Shown one piece after another: positions 41,421 through 49,458 of a stretch of DNA of 64,000 nucleotides (the first letter of the stretch is position 1; every line of letters starts with the position of its first letter). The notes under the pieces were generated by a model. It was given only the letters and a program-made list of their open reading frames with translations, was not told the origin of the DNA and made no database searches. The position numbers and the translations under genes are program-made. The DNA is from UBA8079 sp049601915 (GTDB taxonomy: Bacteria; Pseudomonadota; Alphaproteobacteria; UBA6615): NCBI GenBank assembly GCA_049601915.1, contig JBMYRB010000002.1, forward strand, positions 496,001 to 560,000, written 5' to 3'.

Positions 41421-42548
41421 ATGCGGATTGCCATCTGCGGCGGCGGGCCTGCAGGTCTGTATTTCGCCACGCTCTGGAAGAAGCGACATCCGGAATCAGA
41501 GGTGCGGGTCTACGAACAGAACCCCGCCGATGCGACCTGGGGTTTCGGCGTGGTCTTTTCGGACCGGGCGCTCGAATTCCTGCGCGGTGACGATCCCGAG
41601 ACCCACGACCTGATCACGCCCGAGATGCAAACCTGGCAGAACATGACCCTGATCCACAAAGGAGAAACGGTCACCATCGACGGGGTCGGGTTCGCGTCGA
41701 TCGGACGCCTGAAACTGCTTCAACTGCTGCAGGAGCGGGCGCTTGCTGTCGGGGCCGAGCTCGAGTTCGAGCGGACAATCAATTCGGTGGACGAACTCGA
41801 GTGGGCCGATCTGATCATCGCATCCGACGGCCTGAACTCGGTGGTGCGACGAAGCTTCGAGGGAGACTTCGAGACATCACTGTCATATCTGCCCAACAAG
41901 TTCTCCTGGTACGGCGTCGAGAAACCCTTCGACTCGCTCACCCAGACCTTCGTCGAGACGCCCCACGGGCCGTTCAATGCGCATCATTACCGCTACACGC
42001 CGACGATGAGCACCTTCATCGTCGAATGTGCACGGGAAACCTGGCTGAATGCCGGGTTCGCGACCATGGGAGATGAGGATTCCCGTGCGTTGTGTTCCGA
42101 AATTTTTGCCGAGGCGTTGTCGGGCAAGCCGCTGATCGCGAACAAGTCGAGTTGGCGTAATTTTCCACTGCTCTGGAACGACCGGTGGTCCCATCTCAAT
42201 ATGGTGCTCGTCGGCGACGCCCTGCACACGGCGCATTTCTCGATCGGTTCTGGCACGCGCCTGGCGTTGGAGGATGTGATTTCGCTGGTTGAGGCGCTGG
42301 AAGCCGAACCCGGGGACATTCGTAGCGCCCTCATGCGATACGAAAGCGAACGCAGGCCCATCGTCGAGAAAATCGTCGATGCCGCGACAAAGAGCGCGCG
42401 CTGGTACGAGGACTTTGCGGCGCATATGAGGCTGACGCCGCGGGAGTTCGGCTACAGCTACATGACCCGGTCAGGCCGGGTCGATGATGATCGCCTGCGT
42501 CAGTTGGCGCCGGAATTCATGGCACATTATGAGGCGGCCGAAGCCTAA
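41421..42548 (+). CDS. Class A FAD-dependent monooxygenase (salicylyl-CoA-hydroxylase/VioD-like)
   Basis: A 375-residue single-component flavin hydroxylase with the Rossmann motif ICGGGPAGLYFATLWKK at the extreme N terminus, an acidic VRVYEQN strand end, GFGVVFSDRALEFL, ADLIIASDGLNSVVRR (DG motif) and LVGDALHTAHFSIGSGTRLA (GD motif). The N-terminal pattern resembles the monooxygenase part of salicylyl-CoA 5-hydroxylases and indole-pathway hydroxylases. It acts on an aromatic or CoA-bound aromatic substrate by analogy only. It is probably co-transcribed with the BKACE gene and converges with ligA, stops overlapping. Confidence 0.85.
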   Translation: MRIAICGGGPAGLYFATLWKKRHPESEVRVYEQNPADATWGFGVVFSDRALEFLRGDDPETHDLITPEMQTWQNMTLIHKGETVTIDGVGFASIGRLKLLQLLQERALAVGAELEFERTINSVDELEWADLIIASDGLNSVVRRSFEGDFETSLSYLPNKFSWYGVEKPFDSLTQTFVETPHGPFNAHHYRYTPTMSTFIVECARETWLNAGFATMGDEDSRALCSEIFAEALSGKPLIANKSSWRNFPLLWNDRWSHLNMVLVGDALHTAHFSIGSGTRLALEDVISLVEALEAEPGDIRSALMRYESERRPIVEKIVDAATKSARWYEDFAAHMRLTPREFGYSYMTRSGRVDDDRLRQLAPEFMAHYEAAEA

Positions 42549-44664
42549 TCGGAAATCATCTCGATCCAGCCATCCTCATCGACGGTCTGGATGCCCAGTT
42601 CGGCGGCCTTCTTCGCTTTCGAGCCCGCGCCGGGGCCTGCGACCACCAGATCTGTCTTGCTTGAGACGGAGCCGGAAACCTTTGCGCCCATCGCCTCGGC
42701 CCGGGACTTGGCTTCCGAGCGGGTCATCTTCTCCAGCGTGCCCGTGAACACGATCGTTTTGCCGGCGAGTTCGGAATCGCTTTCGGGCTGCTCGAACGGC
42801 TGTATATCAAGCAGCGTGTCGAGGTCGTCGAGGATCTGGCGGTTATGCTCCTCATGCACGAAGGCGAGAAGGTCGTTGGCGACGGATTCGCCGATCCCGT
42901 CGATGTTCAGAAGTTCGGCATAGGCGCAGGAATCGCGGTCCTNNNNNNNNNNNNNNNNNNNNNNNNNNNNNNNNNNNNNNNNNNNNNNNNNNNNNNNNNN
43001 NNNNGCCAGTCCGGTAGGCTTCCGTAAGTGCGTGCAAGCAGGCGCCCGGTCGCCTGACCTATCTGGCGTATGCCGAGCGCGTAGATAAAACGGTCCAGGG
43101 AAACGCTGCGCCGTTCGTCGATGACCTCAAGCAGATTGTCCACGGATTGCTCACCCCAGCCTCCGCGTTCGAGAAGTGCGTCCTTGTGAGTTTCGAGGCG
43201 GAATATGTCCGCAGGGTTCGCGAGCAGGTCGTCGGCATGCAGTGCTGTCACGTTCTTTGCACCCAGCCCCTCTATGTCGAATGCGTTGCGCGAGACAAAG
43301 TGCTTGAGCCGCTCGACGGTCTGGGCCGGACAGATCAGGCCGCCGGTGCAGCGGCGGACGGCCTCGTCCTCGTCGCGTACGGCTTCTGAATCGCAGACCG
43401 GGCAGCGGTCGGGAAACACGAACGCCTTTGCATCTTTCGGTCGTTTATCCGCGATGGCACTTACGACCTGGGGAATGACGTCACCGGCCCGCTGAATCAC
43501 GACCGTATCGCCGACCCGGACGTCCTTGCGGTTGATTTCGTCTTCGTTGTGCAATGTGGCGTTCGAGACCACGACACCGCCGACGGACACTGGCTCGAGG
43601 CGTGCGACCGGGGTGAGGGCTCCGGTGCGGCCGACCTGAATGTCGATGTCCTGCAGGATGGTTGTGGCCTGTTCGGCCGGAAATTTGTGGGCGATGGCCC
43701 AGCGCGGGGCGCGACTTACAAATCCCAGTCGTTGCTGAAAGTCGAGCCGGTTCACCTTGTAGACGATGCCGTCGATGTCATAGTCGAGCGTGGGGCGTTG
43801 TGCCGAGATGGATGCGTAGTTCTCTAGGATTTCATCCAGGCTGCTGCAGATGCGCGACAGCGGGTTGATCTGGAAACCCCAGTTCGAAACCCGATCGAGG
43901 AACCCCATTTGGGTCTCGGCAACCTCAGCGCTCATGTCACCCCAGGCGTAGGCAAACATGCGCAAGGGTCGCTTGGCTGTTACGCCGGTATCCAGTTGGC
44001 GCAAACTCCCGGCGGCGGCATTGCGCGGGTTGGCGAAGATCTTGGCACCTTCGGCTTCCTGTGTTTCATTGAGGGTCCGGAAAGCGGAGCGCGGGAGATA
44101 CACCTCGCCGCGAATTTCGACGACGTCAGGTGCGTCGCCGTTGAGCGCATCCGGAACGTCTCCAATTGTGCGCAAGTTCGTGGTGATGTCTTCGCCTTCG
44201 TTGCCGTCACCGCGGGTCGCGCCGCGCACGAATTTTCCGTTCTCGTATCGGAGCGATATCGAAAGCCCGTCGATCTTGGGTTCGGCGACGATGTCCAGCG
44301 GATCGTTGGCGTCGAGGTTCAGGAATCGACGGATGCGGGCGAGGAACTCCGCGACGTCTTCATCTCCAAACGCGTTGCCGAGGGATAGCATCGGCACAAT
44401 GTGAGCCACTTTCGCGAAACCCTGGGCGGGCGCGGCTCCCACGGCCTGGCTCGGGCTGTCGGCGGTGGCGAGGTCCGGATGGGCGGCTTCGAGTTCGAGC
44501 AGACGCTGGAACAACGCGTCATATGCCGCGTCGGATACGACCGGCGCGTCCTGCTGGTGATAAGAGACATTATGCGCGCGAATTTCCTCGGCCAGGCGCG
44601 CGTGTTCTGCACCGGCGTCTGCCGGTGACAGGGTTTCAGGATCGGGTGGCGTTGTGTCAGTCAT
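42545..44664 (-). CDS. ligA: NAD-dependent DNA ligase, interrupted by an assembly gap
   Basis: All LigA modules are present: N-terminal Ia domain (SYHQQDAPVVSDAAYDAL), adenylation site AEPKIDGLSISLRYENG (Lys), OB fold, the four-Cys zinc finger (CPVC...CTGGLICPAQ), HhH domain (DIEGLGAKN) and C-terminal BRCT (GKTIVFTGTLEKMTRSEA). A 62-base N run at 42943-43004 lies in the HhH region, between SLPDW and DRDSCAYAELLNIDGIG. The two sides are in different frames as drawn, so the true gap length must be a multiple of 3, not 62; this is an assembly artefact, not a frameshift. The start is ATG 44664. It seals nicks in replication and repair. Confidence 0.95.
42943..43004. other. Assembly gap (62 N)
   Basis: Undetermined bases inside ligA. 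Homologue spacing suggests only about 8-12 codons are missing, so the N count is probably not the true length. Confidence 0.98.
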
Positions 44665-44723
44665 TTCGCTCAATTTACGGCCGTTGGACGATTTAGGCAC
44701 GTTTGCGCGTTTGCGGCCAGTTG

Positions 44724-45623
44724 CTAGGGCAGGGCTATTCCACGCCGTCGCGTGGGTATCCCGCCCGCCATCATACCGAATACGACAAGGGCCACGCCGC
44801 CCGCAGCGATACCACTCAGCGGCTCATCCAGAAAGTACCAGGCGATCAGTGCGACGGCGGCGGGCACGATGGCGACTGCCGTGGCGGTCGGCGAGGCGCC
44901 CAGCGCCGCCACGGCGCGTGGATAGCCCAGTGTGGAGCCCATGAACACAATCAGGCCTTGGAAGACCCATTGTGTCGTGATTTCTTCCCAGGACGCCTCC
45001 AGCAGGCCAGAGGGGAGGAACAGGAGATGGATCGGCGTGTAAATCGCGAATGTGAACGTGGCGACGATTGCCGCACTGCGCAGGGGCGTAACGTTCCATT
45101 TGCGTGCGAGGATGCCGAAGAGTGACCAGGATGCGGCGCCGACAAAGAAAAGCAGGTCCCCCAGCCATTCGTTCTCTGCACCGCTTTCTGACGCATCGAG
45201 AACCAGGAACATAGCGCCTGTGAAGATCATCGTCACCGAGATCACACGCCAGGCGCTCATCCGTTCGCCAATCAGCCACCAAGCGAGGGGGGCGGTGAAC
45301 AGCGGCAGGGTTCCGGCCAGGATCGTGGCGCCGTGGGCGGCCGGCGCGAACATGTAGCCGCCAAAGGCGAAAACGGAGAATCCCGGTCCGGCAGTAAGTG
45401 CGAGAAGGAACGCCTGCCAGAAACCGATGCCACCCAGGCCGTATTTCAGCAGCCATGGAAAGAAGATGGTGCCGGCGACACAGACCCGCAGCGTCGTCAG
45501 ATCGAAAGGCGTGAGCGTGAATTGAACCGAGAGTCGGCCCGACAGATGGAACGCGGACCAGATGACGATGATCGCGCTCACCCAAAGGATTCCGATCATG
45601 CGTTCACGATGTTGAGGCTTCAT
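44724..45623 (-). CDS. DMT-superfamily (EamA) transporter
   Basis: The 299-residue membrane protein has about ten hydrophobic helices in two EamA repeats (each about 5 helices; for example WVSAIIVIWSAFHLSG at the start of the first and LGDLLFFVGAASWSLFGILA at the start of the second). Family members export metabolites or amino acids; the substrate cannot be assigned. It lies between recN and ligA in the same direction, 13 bases after recN, and is not a usual member of this conserved block. Confidence 0.88.
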   Translation of the reverse strand: MKPQHRERMIGILWVSAIIVIWSAFHLSGRLSVQFTLTPFDLTTLRVCVAGTIFFPWLLKYGLGGIGFWQAFLLALTAGPGFSVFAFGGYMFAPAAHGATILAGTLPLFTAPLAWWLIGERMSAWRVISVTMIFTGAMFLVLDASESGAENEWLGDLLFFVGAASWSLFGILARKWNVTPLRSAAIVATFTFAIYTPIHLLFLPSGLLEASWEEITTQWVFQGLIVFMGSTLGYPRAVAALGASPTATAVAIVPAAVALIAWYFLDEPLSGIAAGGVALVVFGMMAGGIPTRRRGIALP

Positions 45624-45636
45624 CCGAACGAATTGC

Positions 45637-47352
45637 TCAGGCGATCACTTCGGAAGGCGTGCTCTCGCGATCCATTAGCTTCTCGGCGGCGGCGCGCGCC
45701 TCGTCGGTGATGTCGGCGCCCGCCAGCATCCGGGCAATTTCCTCACGTCGTTCCCCGGCATCAAGCCGCGTAACATCCGTGGTGACCGTTCTGGCGGAAG
45801 GTTTGCCACCTGTTCGTTTTTCGACCCGCAGATGCTCACTGGCCGCCGCCGCCACTTGCGGGCTATGGGTGACGACTAGGATCTGTTGTTCCTGGCCTGT
45901 CCCGGCCAACTCGGCCAGGCGTTCACCCACCGCGGCTGCTGTTGCGCCGCCGATGCCCGTATCCACTTCGTCGAACACGATGGTGCGCGCTCCCGATGTG
46001 CCTGCGAGTACGACCTTTAGGGCCAGCATGAAGCGGCTCAGTTCGCCGCCGGATGCAATTCGGCCTAACGGACCGGGGGTTGCACCGGGGTTGGTCGAGA
46101 CATTGAAGGCAACGGCGTCGATGCCATGTTCAGCCCAGTCGGTGTCGTCCAATGGCATGACGCTCGTGGTCAGGGTCGCATTGTCGAGTTTCAGGGGTGG
46201 GAATTCCTTGGCGATCCGGGTGTCGAGCTTTTGGGCTGCTTTTTGACGGGTCTGGGACAGGCTTCCAGCGCTCTCGCAGTAATCGCGCCGCGCGGCCTCG
46301 ACGTTCTTTGCCAGCGTATCGAGATGATCGTCGCGCCCGTCGATGGCCGCGAGCTGCGAGGCAAGGCTCTCACGCAAACCAGGAAGTTCGTCGGCGGAGA
46401 TCTGGTAGCGGCGCGCGGCCGCCAGGATGGCAAACAACCGTTCCTCGACCGCCTCAACCTCTCCGGTGTCTGTGTCTAGGGCATGGGCGACGGAGTTGAG
46501 CTCCTGTATCGCTTCGGCGAGTTCGGCGCTACTTTTGTCGATTGCAGCGATAACCGGGCCAAGCCGTCCGCCGGAAATGTCGTCGTCACGTTCCAGGCGG
46601 CCCGCGGCGCGCTGGAGCATCGTCTCGGCACCGCTTTCGCCGGTCAGCGCATCCGATGCCTCGTTCAGGGTCTCGACCAGTCGCCCGGCGTTCTGCAGCA
46701 GTTGCCGCCGCGAAGACAATTCGGCTTCTTCCCCGACCAGAGCTTCCAACTGGTCAAGTTCCTCGAGAGCTGCGCGCAGTTCATCAGCTTTGTCTGTCGA
46801 TGCAGAGAGCGCTTGTTGCGCCTCCTGGTGCCGGGTAACCGCGTCGCGCCACGCATGGAAACGCGCGGCGACCTGCTTGCGTGCCTTTTCAGTGTTGGCA
46901 AACGCGTCCAGCGCTCGGCGCTGGTTCACGGGTTCTGCGAGGGAGAATCGTTCGAACTGGCCATGAATCTCGACCAGAGAATCGCCGATCTGGCGTAACA
47001 GCCCGATACTGATCGGTTGATCGTTAAGGAATGCGCGGCTCCGCCCTTCAACACTAACCGTTCGCCGGAGAATCAACTCTTCGCCGGGGTCCGTCTCAAT
47101 GCCGTGATTCTCGAGCAGGTCTTCAATGCCTGCCGTGCTGCTCTCGTCGAATATTGCGGTGACGGTGGCCTGGTCTGCGCCTTGGCGCACAAGGCCGGCA
47201 TCGGAACGTGCACCAAGAGTCAGGCCAAACGCGTCCAGAAGGATAGATTTGCCGGCGCCCGTCTCGCCGGTCAGCGCGCTCAGTCCCGAGCCGAACGTGA
47301 GTTCAACCCGATCGATCAGGACGACGTCCCGGATCGACAGTTGGCGCAACAT
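45637..47352 (-). CDS. recN: DNA repair protein RecN (SMC-like ATPase)
   Basis: The 571-residue protein has the N-terminal Walker A GETGAGKSILLDAFGLTLG, a long central coiled coil (about residues 150-370), the ABC signature in LGRIASGGELSRFMLALK and Walker B in TIVFDEVDTGIGG, followed by QILVVTHSPQVAAAA. RecN acts in double-strand-break repair by tethering DNA. No SOS-type operator was recognised in front. It follows bamD by 6 bases. Confidence 0.96.
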   Translation of the reverse strand: MLRQLSIRDVVLIDRVELTFGSGLSALTGETGAGKSILLDAFGLTLGARSDAGLVRQGADQATVTAIFDESSTAGIEDLLENHGIETDPGEELILRRTVSVEGRSRAFLNDQPISIGLLRQIGDSLVEIHGQFERFSLAEPVNQRRALDAFANTEKARKQVAARFHAWRDAVTRHQEAQQALSASTDKADELRAALEELDQLEALVGEEAELSSRRQLLQNAGRLVETLNEASDALTGESGAETMLQRAAGRLERDDDISGGRLGPVIAAIDKSSAELAEAIQELNSVAHALDTDTGEVEAVEERLFAILAAARRYQISADELPGLRESLASQLAAIDGRDDHLDTLAKNVEAARRDYCESAGSLSQTRQKAAQKLDTRIAKEFPPLKLDNATLTTSVMPLDDTDWAEHGIDAVAFNVSTNPGATPGPLGRIASGGELSRFMLALKVVLAGTSGARTIVFDEVDTGIGGATAAAVGERLAELAGTGQEQQILVVTHSPQVAAAASEHLRVEKRTGGKPSARTVTTDVTRLDAGERREEIARMLAGADITDEARAAAEKLMDRESTPSEVIA

Positions 47353-47358
47353 GCGGGG

Positions 47359-48204
47359 CTAGAACGGCCAGAGACGGCTAAAGAACCCGTCACTCTCGAC
47401 CGGGTCGGGTACACCGTCACCATCCAGGTCGCGGACAATCTCACCTTCGACGAGCTTGTAACTGTCGATGTACCATTCGCTGCCCGGGAAGTTGTGGCCG
47501 AGGACGGCTGCATTGGACTGCGCTTCAGGCTCGATACCCAAGGCCGTATAGGCCTCCGAGAGCCGATGCAGGGCTTCGGGGACATGGGTGGTCGTCTGGT
47601 AGTTCTCGATCACGGTCCGATAGCGGTTGATCGCGGCGAGATAGTTGTCGCGTGCGTGATAGTAGCGCCCGATTTCCATTTCCTTGCCCGCCAGGTGGTC
47701 GCGGGTCAGATCAATCTTCAGAACCGCGTCCTTCGCATAGCGGGAGTCGGGAAACCGGCGGACGACATCGTCCAAGGATTGCAGCGCAAGCTCGGTCGTG
47801 CGCTGGTCACGCCCCACGTCGGTAATCTGCTCGTAGTAGCTAAGCGCCTTCAGATAATATGCGTAGGAGATATCGCGGTTACCGGGGTGGAGCTGAATAA
47901 ACCGGTCGGCCGAAAGGATCGCATCGTCATACTGGCCGTCCGAGTAGTAGCTGAATGCCGACATGAGCTGGGCCTTGGTCGCCCAGATCGAATAGGGGTG
48001 TTGGCGCTCGACTTCGAGGAACGTATCCGCCGCGTCGGCGAAATTCTCGTTCTCGGCCTGATCGACTGCCTTGTTGTACAGTTCCTCGACCGGACGTTCG
48101 ATGTAAACGGGACCGTCATCGGCGGAGCATGCTGCCAGAATCGATGCCGCCAGCAGGGCAGCTGCGATACCGCGATGTTTCATCCAGAATTGTCTGTTCG
48201 GCAT
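47359..48204 (-). CDS. bamD: Outer-membrane assembly lipoprotein BamD
   Basis: The lipoprotein signal GIAAALLAASILAACS ends in a lipobox Cys, then five TPR-like repeats follow (ERPVEELYNKAVDQAENENF, then EVERQHPYSIWATKAQLMSA, AILSADRFIQLHPGN and so on), as in ComL/BamD. It is part of the BAM complex that inserts outer-membrane beta-barrels. The start is uncertain: ATG 48204 has a weak ribosome site, ATG 48183 would give the shorter MKHRG... form, and 48246 is also open. C-terminal tail EIVRDLDGDGVPDPVESDG looks like a calcium-binding loop. Confidence 0.94.
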   Translation of the reverse strand: MPNRQFWMKHRGIAAALLAASILAACSADDGPVYIERPVEELYNKAVDQAENENFADAADTFLEVERQHPYSIWATKAQLMSAFSYYSDGQYDDAILSADRFIQLHPGNRDISYAYYLKALSYYEQITDVGRDQRTTELALQSLDDVVRRFPDSRYAKDAVLKIDLTRDHLAGKEMEIGRYYHARDNYLAAINRYRTVIENYQTTTHVPEALHRLSEAYTALGIEPEAQSNAAVLGHNFPGSEWYIDSYKLVEGEIVRDLDGDGVPDPVESDGFFSRLWPF

Positions 48205-48313
48205 AATTTTCAAATCTCGCGAGTCTGGACCGCCACGAACTGACATTTGGCAGCGGATTCAAGCGTGATCATCGCTGGCTATTTATATCATGCCATTTGC
48301 GGATTCACAGCAA

Positions 48314-48338
48314 AACGGGCCGACAAAGACGACCCGTT
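48314..48338 (-). terminator. Possible weak terminator after lpxC
   Basis: Inverted repeat AACGGG / CCCGTT with a 13-base loop, followed on the minus strand by only a short T run. It is 26 bases after the lpxC stop. Weak. Confidence 0.3.
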
Positions 48339-48363
48339 CAAACTCGCCCGTCAATTGAGATAT

Positions 48364-49290
48364 TCAGGCGATTGCGGCGAGGGGTTCCGGCTCGTCGACG
48401 GCTTCAGGCAATTCCGCGTAACGCCAGGCAGAGGGGTCGGCGAACAAGGCGCGGACGATCTCGTGGTTCATGGCATGGCCTGAACGATAACCCTGGAAAT
48501 GGCCCGAGATCTGCGCACCTGCGAGATAAAGATCGCCGACACAATCGAGGATTTTGTGGCGCACAAACTCGTCCTTGTAGCGCAGGCCTTCGTCGTTGAG
48601 GATTTTATCGCCGCTGACAACCACGGCATTGTCGAGGCTGCCGCCTAGAGCGAGGCCCATGCGCCGGAGCTGATCGACTTCCTCGGCGAAGCCAAATGTA
48701 CGTGCGCGCGAGATTTCACCTTTGAAGGTGCCGTTCACCAGGCGCACGTTCATGTCCTGTTTGCCGATCGCGTCAGAATCGAAGTCAATGCCGAAGCCAA
48801 CCGAAAAACCGGCGCCGGGAGAGAGTGAGACTTGGCGACCGTCGATTTCGACATCGACCCGCTTGAGAACTTCAATAAATCGCCGCGGGGCATCCTGGGC
48901 CACAACGCCGGCACATTCGATCAGGAAGACGAAGGGGGCAGCGCTGCCGTCCATGATCGGCAGCTCGGAACCACTGACTTCCACATAGACATTATCGATG
49001 GCGCAGCCGGCGAGCGCGGCGAGCAGATGCTCGACCGTCGCGACGGTCACGCCGTCTTCATTACCCAAGGTGGTGCAGAGTGTGGCCTCGACGACGTTCT
49101 CGACCAGGGCCGGAATTTCTGCACCGTTTCCAATTTCATCGATCCGTCGGAAAACAACTCCGGTATTTATCGGGGCCGGCTTGAGGAGGATCGAAACAGT
49201 TTCGCCCGTGTGCAAGCCTGTGCCGCTGCAACCAATTTCACTTTTGAGCGTGTGTTGCAGGCCCATACCTGGGTCCGGAATAGAAGTCAT
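48364..49290 (-). CDS. lpxC: UDP-3-O-acyl-N-acetylglucosamine deacetylase
   Basis: LpxC, first committed step of lipid A synthesis. The product has LKSEIGCSGTGLHTGE, TVATVEHLLAAL (zinc His), ELPIMDGSAAPF (catalytic Glu region), RARTFGF, RHKILDCVGDL (zinc His and Asp) and SGHFQGYRSGHAMNH (catalytic His). The ATG at 49290 gives the expected N terminus (308 residues); in-frame starts at 49308 and 49365 would add unlike residues. It follows ftsZ, as in many Gram-negatives, but with a strong hairpin between. Confidence 0.97.
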   Translation of the reverse strand: MTSIPDPGMGLQHTLKSEIGCSGTGLHTGETVSILLKPAPINTGVVFRRIDEIGNGAEIPALVENVVEATLCTTLGNEDGVTVATVEHLLAALAGCAIDNVYVEVSGSELPIMDGSAAPFVFLIECAGVVAQDAPRRFIEVLKRVDVEIDGRQVSLSPGAGFSVGFGIDFDSDAIGKQDMNVRLVNGTFKGEISRARTFGFAEEVDQLRRMGLALGGSLDNAVVVSGDKILNDEGLRYKDEFVRHKILDCVGDLYLAGAQISGHFQGYRSGHAMNHEIVRALFADPSAWRYAELPEAVDEPEPLAAIA

Positions 49291-49410
49291 CCGCTTAATA
49301 TCTTTCATTTCGGTCGCGGGGTGTCCGCGAGAAACCAATTTCTGATACCGGGTGTAACAACTCATATAGGGCTGTCACAAATCACTCTTTGTTACAGAAT
49401 GTTGCGGACG

Positions 49411-49444
49411 GAAGCCGCGGATTACTGGAGAAATCCGCGGCTTC
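49411..49444 (-). terminator. Strong hairpin between ftsZ and lpxC (13-bp perfect stem)
   Basis: GAAGCCGCGGATT (49411-49423) pairs perfectly with 49432-49444 around an 8-base loop. It starts 15 bases after the ftsZ stop on the minus strand. No T-tract follows, so it may be a partial terminator or an RNA-stability element that separates ftsZ from lpxC expression. Confidence 0.6.
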
Positions 49445-49458
49445 GTCCATCTAGGCGA

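Noticed and set aside
49356..49398. TGTAACA / TGTTACA arms around a 30-base loop upstream of lpxC.
   Set aside because: Short arms with a long loop are likely by chance; no matching regulator signature known to me.
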